The notes under the pieces: model-generated
What the model saw: the letters and a program-made list of their open reading frames with translations, nothing else
Told to the model about the DNA's origin: nothing
Database searches by the model: none
Program-made: the position numbers and the translations under genes
Part shown: piece after piece, positions 17,043 to 26,130 of the stretch
How positions within the stretch are numbered: position 1 is the first letter of the stretch
How the letters are laid out: every line of letters begins with the position of its first letter
Assembly: GCF_900114995.1 (NCBI RefSeq)
Contig: NZ_FOUX01000006.1
Location: 1-64,000, forward strand
Length of the DNA stretch: 64,000 nt
Reading direction: 5' to 3'
Source: Chitinophaga sp. YR627
Lineage (GTDB): Bacteria; Bacteroidota; Bacteroidia; Chitinophagales; Chitinophagaceae

Positions 17043-17087
17043 AAATAAAACTCCCCCGTTAGACTGGCTTCCGGGGGAGTTTTATTT
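17043..17087. terminator. Strong bidirectional terminator
   Basis: AAATAAAACTCCCCCG (17043-17058) and CGGGGGAGTTTTATTT (17072-17087) pair perfectly over 16 bp. It lies between the bacilliredoxin gene and the convergent lipoprotein gene. Confidence 0.92.
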
Positions 17088-17102
17088 TATTGATAGGGTA
17101 TA

Positions 17103-17570
17103 CTAACGTACCCGTACATATGTTTCTATGATCACATGGTCTACATTCAGGCTATCGATCTTTTCCTCTCCACTCTGAATGATCGTGTCATTCCTGATCT
17201 CCATTTTAAAGGAGAAATCCTGGTTTTCCCATCCTCTGTAACTGCAATATTCCAGGTGTTCACTGTATTTATCACCTACCAGGGTGTAAGTACCGCTACC
17301 CGCACCGAATGCGGCACTTGCCGTATCAGCACCATGGTTCAGGTCATGGTTGAAGAAAGCAAAGTAACTGTCGTTGAAGATCTTGATGGTCTCCTGTCCC
17401 GGTACAGGTGCCGTTACTGTCGTATCCGTATTCTGGATAGACTTGGCGCTAACGAGTTTCCAGGTACCGGAAAGCGGAGATTTTTCGGTTGTTGCTGATG
17501 ATGCGTCCTTTTTGGTATCACAGGACATCAGCAATGTAACAGCTATGGCGATAAGCGAAGCACATTTCAT
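17103..17570 (-). CDS. Small lipoprotein, lipocalin-like
   Basis: A 155-aa lipoprotein: signal MKCASLIAIAVTLLMSC with Cys17 lipidated. The mature part has GTWKLVSAKS, the G-x-W opening of lipocalin-like beta-barrels, followed by several beta-rich segments (YFAFFNHDLNHG, GSGTYTLVGDKYSEHLEY) and a final VIIETYVRVR strand. Similar small lipoproteins of Bacteroidota have unknown ligands. A good promoter is present just upstream on the minus strand. Confidence 0.72.
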   Translation of the reverse strand: MKCASLIAIAVTLLMSCDTKKDASSATTEKSPLSGTWKLVSAKSIQNTDTTVTAPVPGQETIKIFNDSYFAFFNHDLNHGADTASAAFGAGSGTYTLVGDKYSEHLEYCSYRGWENQDFSFKMEIRNDTIIQSGEEKIDSLNVDHVIIETYVRVR

Positions 17571-17593
17571 GTTGAGATATTAGATGTTTGCAT

Positions 17594-17626
17594 CAAATAT
17601 AATAAATGGGGTAAAATCTTCACAAA
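17594..17626 (-). promoter_or_regulatory. Promoter of the lipocalin-like lipoprotein gene
   Basis: On the minus strand TTTG (17626-17623), a 21-base spacer, and TATATTTG (17601-17594) match the Bacteroidota consensus exactly. Transcription should begin near 17587, giving a leader of under 20 bases. Confidence 0.65.
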
Positions 17627-17749
17627 ACAGGCAAATTATTTACAGGTTTACTTATCAAGCGTACCGGTTCAATGGGTCAGATGAAAAGGGTTTGCCCTGA
17701 TAAGACCGCTCTGATCGCCCAACGGCACAGTTTTTTAGGTGTTTCAGGT

Positions 17750-18496
17750 ATGAACTTGCATGAAGAACAACAGAAACAGGCTGCCCAGACTTTTTACAGG
17801 GAGGCACTGGCCTTACTGGTAGATAGTAAGCTTGATTTTATGCTGGGTGGAGGATTTGCCTTATTCGGTTATACGGGGATGTACAGAGATACCAAAGACC
17901 TTGATATTTTCTGTATGCCTACGCAGTATGCCGATATCCTAAAGCTATTTGCCGCCAACGGATATGAGATCGAACTGACGGATGTAAGATGGCTGGCGAA
18001 GGTATTTAAAGACGAATATTATATAGATATCATCTTCAGCAGTACGAATAATATCTGCATTGTAGATGAAAGCTGGTACGAACATACCACGCATGCGGTG
18101 GTGATGGATCATCCTGTAAGGCTGATAGGGGCGGAGGAGCTGGTATGGAGTAAAGTATTTATTCAGAACAGGGAACGTTTTGACGGTGCGGATGTTAATC
18201 ACGTCTTTCTGAAATATGGGAGGAAACTAAACTGGGAAAGACTGTTACACCGCCTTGACCCACACTGGCATCTGTTGTTATCGCAGATACTCAATTTCCA
18301 GTACGTTTATCCGTCAGATTATGCCGATATCATTCCCCGGTGGCTGTTTGACGAACTGATGAGACGTGCCAACGAACAGTATGATCTGCCACCTTCCCTG
18401 GAGAAGGTATGCCGTGGACCAATTATTGATCAGACACAATACGCCGTCGATATTACAGACTGGCATTATAAAGGGATGACTATAAAAACGGTTTGA
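17750..18496 (+). CDS. Nucleotidyltransferase-fold protein
   Basis: Preferred start ATG 17750 (MNLHEEQQKQ), 248 aa; an upstream start at 17672 adds an unlikely 26 residues. The N-terminal half contains FMLGGGFALFGYTGMYRDTKDLDIF, the GG...D-x-D signature of the minimal nucleotidyltransferase fold (Asp50, Asp52), and YYIDIIFSS supplies a third acidic residue. The C-terminal half is helical, rich in Trp and Tyr, and unknown to me. It is one base from the start of the phosphoesterase gene, so the two are translationally coupled and probably act together. Substrate unknown. Confidence 0.75.
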   Translation: MNLHEEQQKQAAQTFYREALALLVDSKLDFMLGGGFALFGYTGMYRDTKDLDIFCMPTQYADILKLFAANGYEIELTDVRWLAKVFKDEYYIDIIFSSTNNICIVDESWYEHTTHAVVMDHPVRLIGAEELVWSKVFIQNRERFDGADVNHVFLKYGRKLNWERLLHRLDPHWHLLLSQILNFQYVYPSDYADIIPRWLFDELMRRANEQYDLPPSLEKVCRGPIIDQTQYAVDITDWHYKGMTIKTV

Positions 18497-18497
18497 T

Positions 18498-19238
18498 ATG
18501 GATACAGAAAACAACAAGGTGCGCATTGCCGCAGTAGCTGATATTCACGTAACAGATACAGATAAGAACAAGTGGGTAGATTACTTTAAAGAGGTGTCTA
18601 AAAATGCGGATGTATTACTGATCTGTGGTGACCTGACCAATACCGGTGATGAGAGTGAAGCAAAGATATTATGTGATGAACTGAAAGCCTGTACCATTCC
18701 GGTTGTAGCCGTACTCGGCAATCATGATTATGAAAAGGGCAGACAGAAGCTGATCCGGCAGACCTTGCAGAACGAAAACGTACATATACTGGATGGAGAA
18801 GCGATTGTGATCAAAGATGTGGGCTTTGCAGGGGTGAAAGGCTTTGGTGGCGGATTTGACAACTATATGCTGTCCATGTTCGGCGAAGATGCCATGAAGG
18901 CTTTTGTACAGGAAGCGGTGGATGAGGCCCTGCATCTGGACAGGGCCCTGGCCAGGATCGACCAGCAGCATGACAAGTTGAAAAAGATCGCCATTTTGCA
19001 TTATTCGCCATTAAGAGAAACGGTCGTAGGCGAACCGGAAGTGATCTTTCCTTTCCTGGGATCTTCCCGTTTAGCAGAACCATTGATCCGTCGGGAAGTG
19101 ACGGCCGTATTCCATGGCCATGCACATATGGGTACCCTGGAAGGTACCCTGACCGGTGGTGTACGCGTGTTTAATGTGGCCAAACCCGTACTATCGAAAG
19201 CGGGGTATGAAATACCTTATTATATATTGGAAGTCTGA
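18498..19238 (+). CDS. Calcineurin-like metallophosphoesterase
   Basis: A 246-aa cytoplasmic protein with the full set of calcineurin-like motifs: D-I-H (Asp15, His17), GDLTNTG (Asp45), GNHD (75-77) and, near residue 210, FHGHAHMGT. These bind two metal ions and hydrolyse phosphomonoesters or diesters. A cluster of acidic residues and SPLRETVVGEPEVIFPFLGS lie between motifs. It starts one base after the nucleotidyltransferase stop codon (TGA-T-ATG), so coupled expression is clear. Whether it reverses or trims the product of its partner is a guess. Confidence 0.88.
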   Translation: MDTENNKVRIAAVADIHVTDTDKNKWVDYFKEVSKNADVLLICGDLTNTGDESEAKILCDELKACTIPVVAVLGNHDYEKGRQKLIRQTLQNENVHILDGEAIVIKDVGFAGVKGFGGGFDNYMLSMFGEDAMKAFVQEAVDEALHLDRALARIDQQHDKLKKIAILHYSPLRETVVGEPEVIFPFLGSSRLAEPLIRREVTAVFHGHAHMGTLEGTLTGGVRVFNVAKPVLSKAGYEIPYYILEV

Positions 19239-19780
19239 ACATTGTCTTTATGACAGTCAATAGCAACCGGTTCTCCGGATGCTGAGCATGAGTAATTACC
19301 GCATAACGATTGCAGGATCATCTATAGGAGTGCACTGAGTACTATCATATTAATTTAAAAACAATATTTTGTTTTGACTTTTTGTTTCCAGAAAAATTAT
19401 GAGAATTAGCGAAACCTTTCTATATTTATCATGATAGCGATATCACCCAACACCTAAAAGAAAATAACCAGATAAATCGGTGGAACATTAGCTTGGAAAC
19501 CCAGGAACCACACCAGTACTTTAATTGATTTTTCTATTGTGTCGACCCGGCTCCCACAGGAGGATTGTGCGGTTTGTAATTGCACCTGTCCAGTTATCTT
19601 TTACTGGATCTTTTAAATGACCAACTTTAAAATGGGAATATTATGTACTGCCATCAGTACATACAAGGCTTGTTAATGATGCGCAGTCCGAGCGCGGCAG
19701 TGAACATGCATGAGCGATTATCACCCGGTTTGTGTTGATGATTTATTACACGGTTTATGCCGTCATATTAAAACACCTCT
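19239..19780. other. Long region upstream of susC1, probable structured leader
   Basis: 540 bases without a gene. Visible structures: TCCAGT (19589-19594) pairs with ACTGGA (19603-19608), followed by TCTTTT, terminator-like; TATGTACTG (19642-19650) pairs perfectly with CAGTACATA (19655-19663) around CCAT. No exact TANNTTTG box was found; TATATTTA occurs at about 19421. The region could be a regulated 5' leader of the susCD operon. Confidence 0.45.
19642..19663 (+). promoter_or_regulatory. Hairpin in the susC1 leader
   Basis: A 9-bp perfect stem with a 4-base loop about 120 bases before the susC1 start; no T-run follows. Possibly a binding site or leader RNA structure. Confidence 0.35.
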
Positions 19781-22700
19781 ATGACAAAGAAAATGCTACT
19801 ATGCCTGCTGGTATTGTTATGCCATGTCTTTACCAGTGCTGTGAAAGCCCAGTCCTTATTGAAGATCACCGGTACCGTGTATGACGAATCAGGCATACCT
19901 GTACCAGGAACGAGTATTCAGGTAAAGGGTGGCGGAGCGACGGTATCTGATGCGAATGGCGCATTTCAGCTGAGTGCAGAGAAAGGTCGTAAACTGATCT
20001 TTACGGCTATCGGTTATGAGACACAGGAAGTGGTCGCTGATGGCACACCGATACATATCAGGCTGGCTGTTGACCGGAAAGTATTGTCCGAAGTAGTGAT
20101 CACCGGTGTCGGTACCGCTACCAGTAAAAAGAAGCTGGGGATTTCAGTGGAATCCGTCACTTCGGAGAAGCTGGTCACCGGACCTACTTTTTCTGTGGAT
20201 CAGGCCCTGATCGGTAAGATACCGGGCGCGCAGATCTCTTCTGTCAGCGGTAACCCCGGAGACCCTGTCAATATCCTGCTGAGGGGCGTCAATACCGTAC
20301 AGAATGGTACGCAACCCCTGATCATGCTGGACGGCGTACAGGTAGGTGCTTCTGACCTGGCTTCCCTCGATCTGAGTACGGTCGAACGTACCGAGATCGT
20401 ACAGGGGGCTGCTTCTGCTTCTATTTATGGTGCACAGGGTGCTAATGGGGTGATGCAGCTCTTTACGAAGAAAGGAAAGAAAGGCGCCATTGCAGTCAAC
20501 TATACGACCAACTATTCTGCGAACAGTTATATCAATAGCGGGCATGTAGAAAAAGCGCGCTTCCATCCCTATATGACGGACGCAAATAATAATATCATTG
20601 ATGCGAACGGGAATATCCTTGATTACACCGATGTAGGCTCCATAGAGGGCATTTCCTACGCTTATGGCGGCGCAACCCGTTATGGTATCCTGGATCCGAG
20701 AAACATCGCCAATAAGCCTTATAATGCGAATCTTAAGTATTACGATCATTTTAAGCAGGTATTCCAGACGGGTTCTGTCTGGAACAACAGTATCAACTTC
20801 TCCGGCGCGACTGATAAAACCGACTTTATGTTTGGGGTGTCGAACAATCATACCGTGAGTCCTGTGATGAAGAACGGTTCCGTGGACCGTACCAACCTCA
20901 CCGCCAATATCGGGATGGAGCTTTTTAAGGGCTTCCGGCTACGCTCCAATACACAGCTGATCTATACCAGGAATACTACAGTACAGGGTCTGGGTGGCGC
21001 GGGTGGTTACCTGTATGGTAAAGGTGGCAGAGCTGGCAATATCACCCAGATTTTCAGCTTTCTCAATACATCGCCCTTTTTTGACCTGACCTATAAAATG
21101 AAAGACGGTAATGCACCTGCTTTCCAGACGGCCGACTTTTTAAGTATTAATGCGTTTAACCCTTACTTCGTAAAACAGTATGGCAGTGGTCTGGATAATA
21201 AGATCGACATCGTACAGAGCTTAAATGCCAATTACCAGATCAATCGTTTTGTAGAACTCGACGCCAAATACGGTATTAACTACAGGAATGAAAATGCAAA
21301 ATGGACTTACCTCAACCAGACGCAGAACGCGAATACCATGTACTATGATGCCTGGTTTTACAATTTCGCCAGTAACGCAGAGGGGGAGATAAATAACTGG
21401 GATTACAACACGACTTTCCAGAACTTCCTGGGTAGTGCCTATATCAGAACTGATTTTGAAAAGGATTTTAATATCAATTTCCCGATCCAGACGACCACAC
21501 AAATTTCCTATGACTACCGGAAGCGGAAATATAAGGAAGAAGATGTGTACGGACTGGGATTGCCTTTGTCTCCGCCGGTAAGTCTGGCGACGGCCTCACA
21601 ATTGTTTGTCGCGCCTTATTCCACTACCACAAAGACGACCGGAAAATATGATGAGACCTTTATTACGTACGGTTACCTCATCAATCAGAAGATAGAATTT
21701 GGTGACTATGGCGGTATCAGCGGTGGATTCAGAAGCGACTGGTCCTCCGCTTTTGGTAGTGGTGCGTCTCCGTTTACGTTCCCGAATGTAAACGGTTATG
21801 TGTTGCCTTCTGCCTTCAGTTTCTGGTCCAGGCTGGAAGATGCGGTGCCTTATTTCAAACTGAGGGCCGCTTATGGTAAAGCAGGTATACAACCGGGTCC
21901 TTTCGACCGGTATCCGACACTGGATCAGAGTACCATCGGTTCTGAAGTCGTTTATTCTGTACCGATCACCGGACAGAATCCCGATCTGCAGGTAGAGGTA
22001 TCGAAAGAGTTTGAAGCCGGTACAGACTTTACCTTTAGTGCTGGCAAAGGAAAGTGGTTGCGCGCCATCAATGCTTCCTTTACCTACTGGAAAAGAAAGA
22101 GCGAAAACGTGATCTATACAGTGAGTGCGCCTTTGTCTTCCGGCGCAACCGGTATACTGAACAATGCGATCGATATGTCATCCAATGGGTATCAGTTCCA
22201 GTTAAACCTGCCGGTATATCAGTCGAAGAACTTTGCCTGGGATTTCACGACCAATTTCGGTCACCAGACCTCTATGATCGACCGTATCAAAGGTGGAGCA
22301 GATATCATTCTGACTTCCTATGCCGGTAGTACGGCGCTGGTGCTGACCGGTGGTCAGAAGATCGGACAGATCTATGGTTATAAGGCGCTGACCAGTGCCA
22401 ACGCTACCCGCAAAAACGGTGAGAAATATATATCAGAACAGGATGCAGGTAAGTACCAGCTGGTAAATGGTATGCTGGTAGATACCGCTACCAGGGGTAT
22501 CCAGTTCTCTTCGGAGGCTTATCCGCTGGGTGATCCAAATCCGAAGTTCAACGCTTCTTTTATCAGCTCATTCGCGTATAAGAACTTCCTGACTTTTTCC
22601 TTTCAGTTTGACTGGGTATATGGTGCACACCTGTACAATCAGACAAAAGAATGGATGTACAGGGATGGTATCCATGGTGATTTTGCAAAACCGATTACGC

Positions 22701-23059
22701 TCAATGGGGTAACGGCTGCTTACACAGCATTTTATCAGAGTGCCTATTCTTCTTCCTGGGGTAGTTTATACGGTCCGGGTAATAATGCTACCAAGGACTA
22801 TTTCTATGAAGACGCTTCGTTCCTGCGGCTCCGCAATATCTCCATCGGATTTGATATAGCGAAGGTGCTGAAGACAAAATACTTCAACAGACTACAATTG
22901 GTACTCACCGGCAGGAATATCCTGACAGTGACGAATTACACCGGTTTTGATCCGGAAGCCAGTTCGGGCGCCATCGGTTCTTCCTTTGACAGAGGGGTTG
23001 ATAACAGCACGATCCCGAACCTGAAGTCGTATGCTATCGGCTTAAATGTAGGCTTCTAA
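19781..23059 (+). CDS. SusC/RagA-family TonB-dependent outer-membrane transporter (pair 1)
   Basis: A 1092-aa protein: signal peptide (1-23, ending AVKAQ), a carboxypeptidase-regulatory-like domain (about 28-105, ITGTVYDESGIPVPGTSIQVKG to FTAIGYETQEV), then the TonB-dependent plug with SEVVITGVGTA, IPGAQISSVSG, ILLRGVNTVQNGTQPLIMLDGV and IYGAQGANGVMQLFTKKG, and a 22-strand barrel ending in aromatic LKSYAIGLNVGF. It imports a glycan or peptide ligand captured by SusD, powered by TonB-ExbBD. No STN domain, so no direct ECF signalling. No hydrolase is nearby, so the ligand cannot be inferred. Confidence 0.95.
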   Translation: MTKKMLLCLLVLLCHVFTSAVKAQSLLKITGTVYDESGIPVPGTSIQVKGGGATVSDANGAFQLSAEKGRKLIFTAIGYETQEVVADGTPIHIRLAVDRKVLSEVVITGVGTATSKKKLGISVESVTSEKLVTGPTFSVDQALIGKIPGAQISSVSGNPGDPVNILLRGVNTVQNGTQPLIMLDGVQVGASDLASLDLSTVERTEIVQGAASASIYGAQGANGVMQLFTKKGKKGAIAVNYTTNYSANSYINSGHVEKARFHPYMTDANNNIIDANGNILDYTDVGSIEGISYAYGGATRYGILDPRNIANKPYNANLKYYDHFKQVFQTGSVWNNSINFSGATDKTDFMFGVSNNHTVSPVMKNGSVDRTNLTANIGMELFKGFRLRSNTQLIYTRNTTVQGLGGAGGYLYGKGGRAGNITQIFSFLNTSPFFDLTYKMKDGNAPAFQTADFLSINAFNPYFVKQYGSGLDNKIDIVQSLNANYQINRFVELDAKYGINYRNENAKWTYLNQTQNANTMYYDAWFYNFASNAEGEINNWDYNTTFQNFLGSAYIRTDFEKDFNINFPIQTTTQISYDYRKRKYKEEDVYGLGLPLSPPVSLATASQLFVAPYSTTTKTTGKYDETFITYGYLINQKIEFGDYGGISGGFRSDWSSAFGSGASPFTFPNVNGYVLPSAFSFWSRLEDAVPYFKLRAAYGKAGIQPGPFDRYPTLDQSTIGSEVVYSVPITGQNPDLQVEVSKEFEAGTDFTFSAGKGKWLRAINASFTYWKRKSENVIYTVSAPLSSGATGILNNAIDMSSNGYQFQLNLPVYQSKNFAWDFTTNFGHQTSMIDRIKGGADIILTSYAGSTALVLTGGQKIGQIYGYKALTSANATRKNGEKYISEQDAGKYQLVNGMLVDTATRGIQFSSEAYPLGDPNPKFNASFISSFAYKNFLTFSFQFDWVYGAHLYNQTKEWMYRDGIHGDFAKPITLNGVTAAYTAFYQSAYSSSWGSLYGPGNNATKDYFYEDASFLRLRNISIGFDIAKVLKTKYFNRLQLVLTGRNILTVTNYTGFDPEASSGAIGSSFDRGVDNSTIPNLKSYAIGLNVGF

Positions 23060-23082
23060 TGTTTACCAAAAAGAGAACAATC

Positions 23083-24753
23083 ATGAAGAGATATATCATC
23101 GGAATTATTAGTTTGCTGATAGTGGGCGGCAGTGCATGTAAGAAAGAACTGAACGTAGGAAACCCCAATCTGCCTACAGTAGATCAGAACGTGACCAATG
23201 AAGCCGGACTTGTTTCCCTGGCGATAGGTGCGGTGTATGTGAACGGCTTTCAGAAAGGGGATGTATGGCTGGGTGACAGTTACTTTTCCCTGCCTTACGG
23301 ATATCTGGAACTGCTGGCGGATATGGTCGGTGCACAATCCTCCAACCAGCTGGTCAGCACGATCAGTATTCCGGAATATTTTGTGCTGGATAACAATACG
23401 AAAGTGACTACTTCCATTTCCAATATCAGTCAGTTGAGAGCGAATAATACCCGTGCACAGACGGGCTCCGGCTACAATCCGCTGTACTATCAGTGGCTCA
23501 ATATGTATGCGATGAACGGGGCTTGTAATAAGGTATTGGGATTGATCGATAACATTCCTTTTACCGGAAATGCGACAACCAGGGCTAATACCGTAAAAGC
23601 CTGGTGTTACTGGTGGAAAGGATATGCTTATGCGGCGATCGGGTCTCTTTATTATGCTGGTTTGATCGTTGATCAGGATGGCGTAGGGAGTAATAAATAT
23701 GTGGTAAAAGATTCTGTACTCGCTGCTTCTGATAAATATCTGCAGATGGCGGCAGGTTTATTGTCAGCCGGCATTACCAGCAATGAAGATTACAACGCTG
23801 TACTGGGTAAACTGATCCCTTCATTTTGTCAGGTAGGAAAGGGAGGCATTCTCACCACCGATATGTGGGTCAGGAATATCAATACAATGCTGGCCAGGAA
23901 TCTGCTGATCAACAAACTCGCGCCTTTTGTAAACGGGAATCCTGATGCGGTGATCGGGAAGTCCTCTACCGGTGTGATGACGGATGCAGACTGGAATCAG
24001 GTGCTGACCTTAGCGGGCAAAGGTATCCGGAGTAATGATCTTGTATTTACCGGTAGAACTGCTGCCGCCAATGGTTTCTTTACGGCTGCTTTAGGTAGTG
24101 TTGCTGCCCTGTCTACAGGCGTGAATACGGCTGCTACTTTTAAAATAGGGGAGCGCCTGGTGCAGAACTTTAAAGCGGGTGACAGACGATTGACCAATAA
24201 CTTCAATACCGCAACGACCTACCGGGATGATCTCTCTTTTGGCAGCCGGTACAGTATTACAGACGGTGGTGTTGGTACCAGTGGTGTGTATGTATATGGT
24301 ACGAAAACAACGGGTGCGTATGAACTTTATATCGGACCAAGCTATGAAGAAAATATGCTGATGCAGGCAGAAGCTAATATCCGGCTGGGGAATACCAATG
24401 AAGGACTGACGGCAATCGATGCTGTCAGGGCTTATATGGGTGCAGGCGTGCCGGCAATAGCGGGAACGGGATTGACAAAAGCGGGTGCACTGAAAGAACT
24501 GGTGATGGAAAGAAGAGTGGCACTGGTGTTCAGGGGATTGTCTTTTTACGATAGCAGGAGATGGGGCTGGACCTATGATGTAGATAATGGCGGCGGTAGT
24601 TATGGCAATACTTTCCTGACTTCAGCAGGCGCCGTGAATACCCATGTACTGATCAACTACGATTTCCTGGATTACTGGGACGTGCCTGCGGATGAATCAG
24701 ATATCAATCCGCCGGGAGAGGGAAGCGTGGCAATAAAGAATCCTAACTTCTAA
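23083..24753 (+). CDS. SusD-family surface lipoprotein (pair 1)
   Basis: Start ATG 23083, since MKRYIIGIISLLIVGGSAC is a perfect lipoprotein signal (Cys19); the frame opens at 23059 inside the susC stop. The mature protein is helical with TPR-like repeats typical of SusD (LMQAEANIRLGNTNEGLTAIDAVRAYMGAG; ALKELVMERRVALVFRGLSFYDSRRWGW) and the usual C-terminus with the DYWDVPADE stretch. It forms the lid on SusC and binds the ligand at the cell surface. Paired with the preceding susC; terminator follows. Confidence 0.93.
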   Translation: MKRYIIGIISLLIVGGSACKKELNVGNPNLPTVDQNVTNEAGLVSLAIGAVYVNGFQKGDVWLGDSYFSLPYGYLELLADMVGAQSSNQLVSTISIPEYFVLDNNTKVTTSISNISQLRANNTRAQTGSGYNPLYYQWLNMYAMNGACNKVLGLIDNIPFTGNATTRANTVKAWCYWWKGYAYAAIGSLYYAGLIVDQDGVGSNKYVVKDSVLAASDKYLQMAAGLLSAGITSNEDYNAVLGKLIPSFCQVGKGGILTTDMWVRNINTMLARNLLINKLAPFVNGNPDAVIGKSSTGVMTDADWNQVLTLAGKGIRSNDLVFTGRTAAANGFFTAALGSVAALSTGVNTAATFKIGERLVQNFKAGDRRLTNNFNTATTYRDDLSFGSRYSITDGGVGTSGVYVYGTKTTGAYELYIGPSYEENMLMQAEANIRLGNTNEGLTAIDAVRAYMGAGVPAIAGTGLTKAGALKELVMERRVALVFRGLSFYDSRRWGWTYDVDNGGGSYGNTFLTSAGAVNTHVLINYDFLDYWDVPADESDINPPGEGSVAIKNPNF

Positions 24754-24773
24754 ATATATCATCAGCATGACAT

Positions 24774-24806
24774 AAAAAGAGACCGGTGTATCGCCGGTCT
24801 CTTTTT
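24774..24806. terminator. Bidirectional terminator after susD1
   Basis: AAAAAGAGACCGG (24774-24786) pairs perfectly with CCGGTCTCTTTTT (24794-24806), 7-base loop, with flanking A- and T-runs. It ends both susD1 and the convergent kinase-like gene. Confidence 0.92.
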
Positions 24807-24808
24807 TA

Positions 24809-26023
24809 TTATTCCTTTCTGTGTTCTGATGATAAGGCGATGATCTCCTTTATCTTCGCATCCAGCCTGTTTAAGCCCTCTTCCAGTTTCCTCGTGTAGA
24901 TCAGGTCCATATCGCCGTATTCGTCCTTAATAAGCTCTATAAGGCTCTGTACGGAGGTTAGCGGTCCTCTTAGTTCATGGGCCTGCATGAAGGCGATCTT
25001 TTCCAGCAGATTATTCTTACGTTCTATTCTGAGCCGGTAGAGGTAAGCATCTGTGATATCCTTCATGACGATGGTCACGCCGATAATGTCTCCTGTCGCG
25101 TTACGGGCTGGATTGAAGGCGATCTGCCACCAGGTTTCCTTGACGGCATATTCCCTGCGAAAATCCAATGTAATGGTCTCACCTGCCAGGGCGGTGTTAA
25201 AGCCGTGGCGGAAGGATTTTTTATTGGATTCGTGTATAAATTGTTCGATGGGCTGATTGGCTTCGAAGGCTCTGCCGTATTCCGTGATGGAAAGGTCGAG
25301 GGCGGCTTTATTGAAATAGATGACCTTCATTTCCTTGTCGAGGAGGATGAAGTTATCGGACAGGCTTTCAAAAAATGCCTGCAGGCGGATGCCGTATTCC
25401 ATAAGTTCCGCACTGCCTTTTTTCTCGCGTTCGTGCTGTGCTTCCAGTTCGCTTTTAAAACTGTAGCTGGCAAAGACGATATATACTAAGGCAAGCAGGT
25501 AACAGCCGAACAGGTCAATAGTTTTATCCAGTTTGTTCTCATACATGCCACCGATGGCTTCCGGAAAGTAAAACTCGGTGAATATCAGTCCACCGGGAAT
25601 GATTATACCGAGTATCATCCAGAGGACGTATTTCTTCTTCGCAGAAACATTCAGCGCGAGCTGAAAAGTGGTATAGAACAGCAGCAGACTGGGACCATTA
25701 ATACCTGCATTGAGGTAATAGTTACAGATCAATCCGCCGTAAACGGCGATGACGTACCAGACGATGATGCTGCGGTACTGACGGAATCTGCGGGATAGGA
25801 CGTAAAAAAAGATCTGCAGACAGAGTAAGCCTGTCACCAGCAGGGCAGCCTGCATCTCATTGATCAATAGATTGATACAAACGAAGGTGGAAAGAATGGC
25901 GAGTGTAATGACGCAGGTCATATTGAATATCCGGTGCCCGAAGGAAAACTCATCTTCCGAACCCAGGAGGGTGGTACGGAGAGAGAAACCTGTAGCTGTA
26001 GATAATCTTTTGCTTGTGGGCAT
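24809..26023 (-). CDS. Membrane histidine kinase-like protein lacking the ATPase domain
   Basis: A 404-aa inner-membrane protein. About six hydrophobic helices (35-190) form the membrane part; a PAS domain follows (about 215-335: ESLSDNFILLDKEMKVIYFNKAALDL to VTIVMKDITDAY); then a dimerisation helix with the H-box AFMQAHELRGPLTSV (His near 355). The protein stops about 45 residues later and has no HATPase_c domain: no N, G1 or G2 boxes. The gap to the terminator leaves no room for a frameshifted remainder. It could be phosphorylated in trans, or act as a sensor or decoy. Confidence 0.85.
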   Translation of the reverse strand: MPTSKRLSTATGFSLRTTLLGSEDEFSFGHRIFNMTCVITLAILSTFVCINLLINEMQAALLVTGLLCLQIFFYVLSRRFRQYRSIIVWYVIAVYGGLICNYYLNAGINGPSLLLFYTTFQLALNVSAKKKYVLWMILGIIIPGGLIFTEFYFPEAIGGMYENKLDKTIDLFGCYLLALVYIVFASYSFKSELEAQHEREKKGSAELMEYGIRLQAFFESLSDNFILLDKEMKVIYFNKAALDLSITEYGRAFEANQPIEQFIHESNKKSFRHGFNTALAGETITLDFRREYAVKETWWQIAFNPARNATGDIIGVTIVMKDITDAYLYRLRIERKNNLLEKIAFMQAHELRGPLTSVQSLIELIKDEYGDMDLIYTRKLEEGLNRLDAKIKEIIALSSEHRKE

Positions 26024-26130
26024 ATTGGATGATTCAAGCGAAAAGATAACAAATTAACTAAATAAACATATTGATTATTACGCCAATAGGTAAATATTTG
26101 CAGGGAAATACCTGTTTTCAGGGATGAAAT

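Noticed and set aside
24740..24808. Possible frameshifted ATPase domain of the kinase-like gene
   Set aside because: Only the susD1 end and a terminator lie downstream; there is no room for a HATPase domain.
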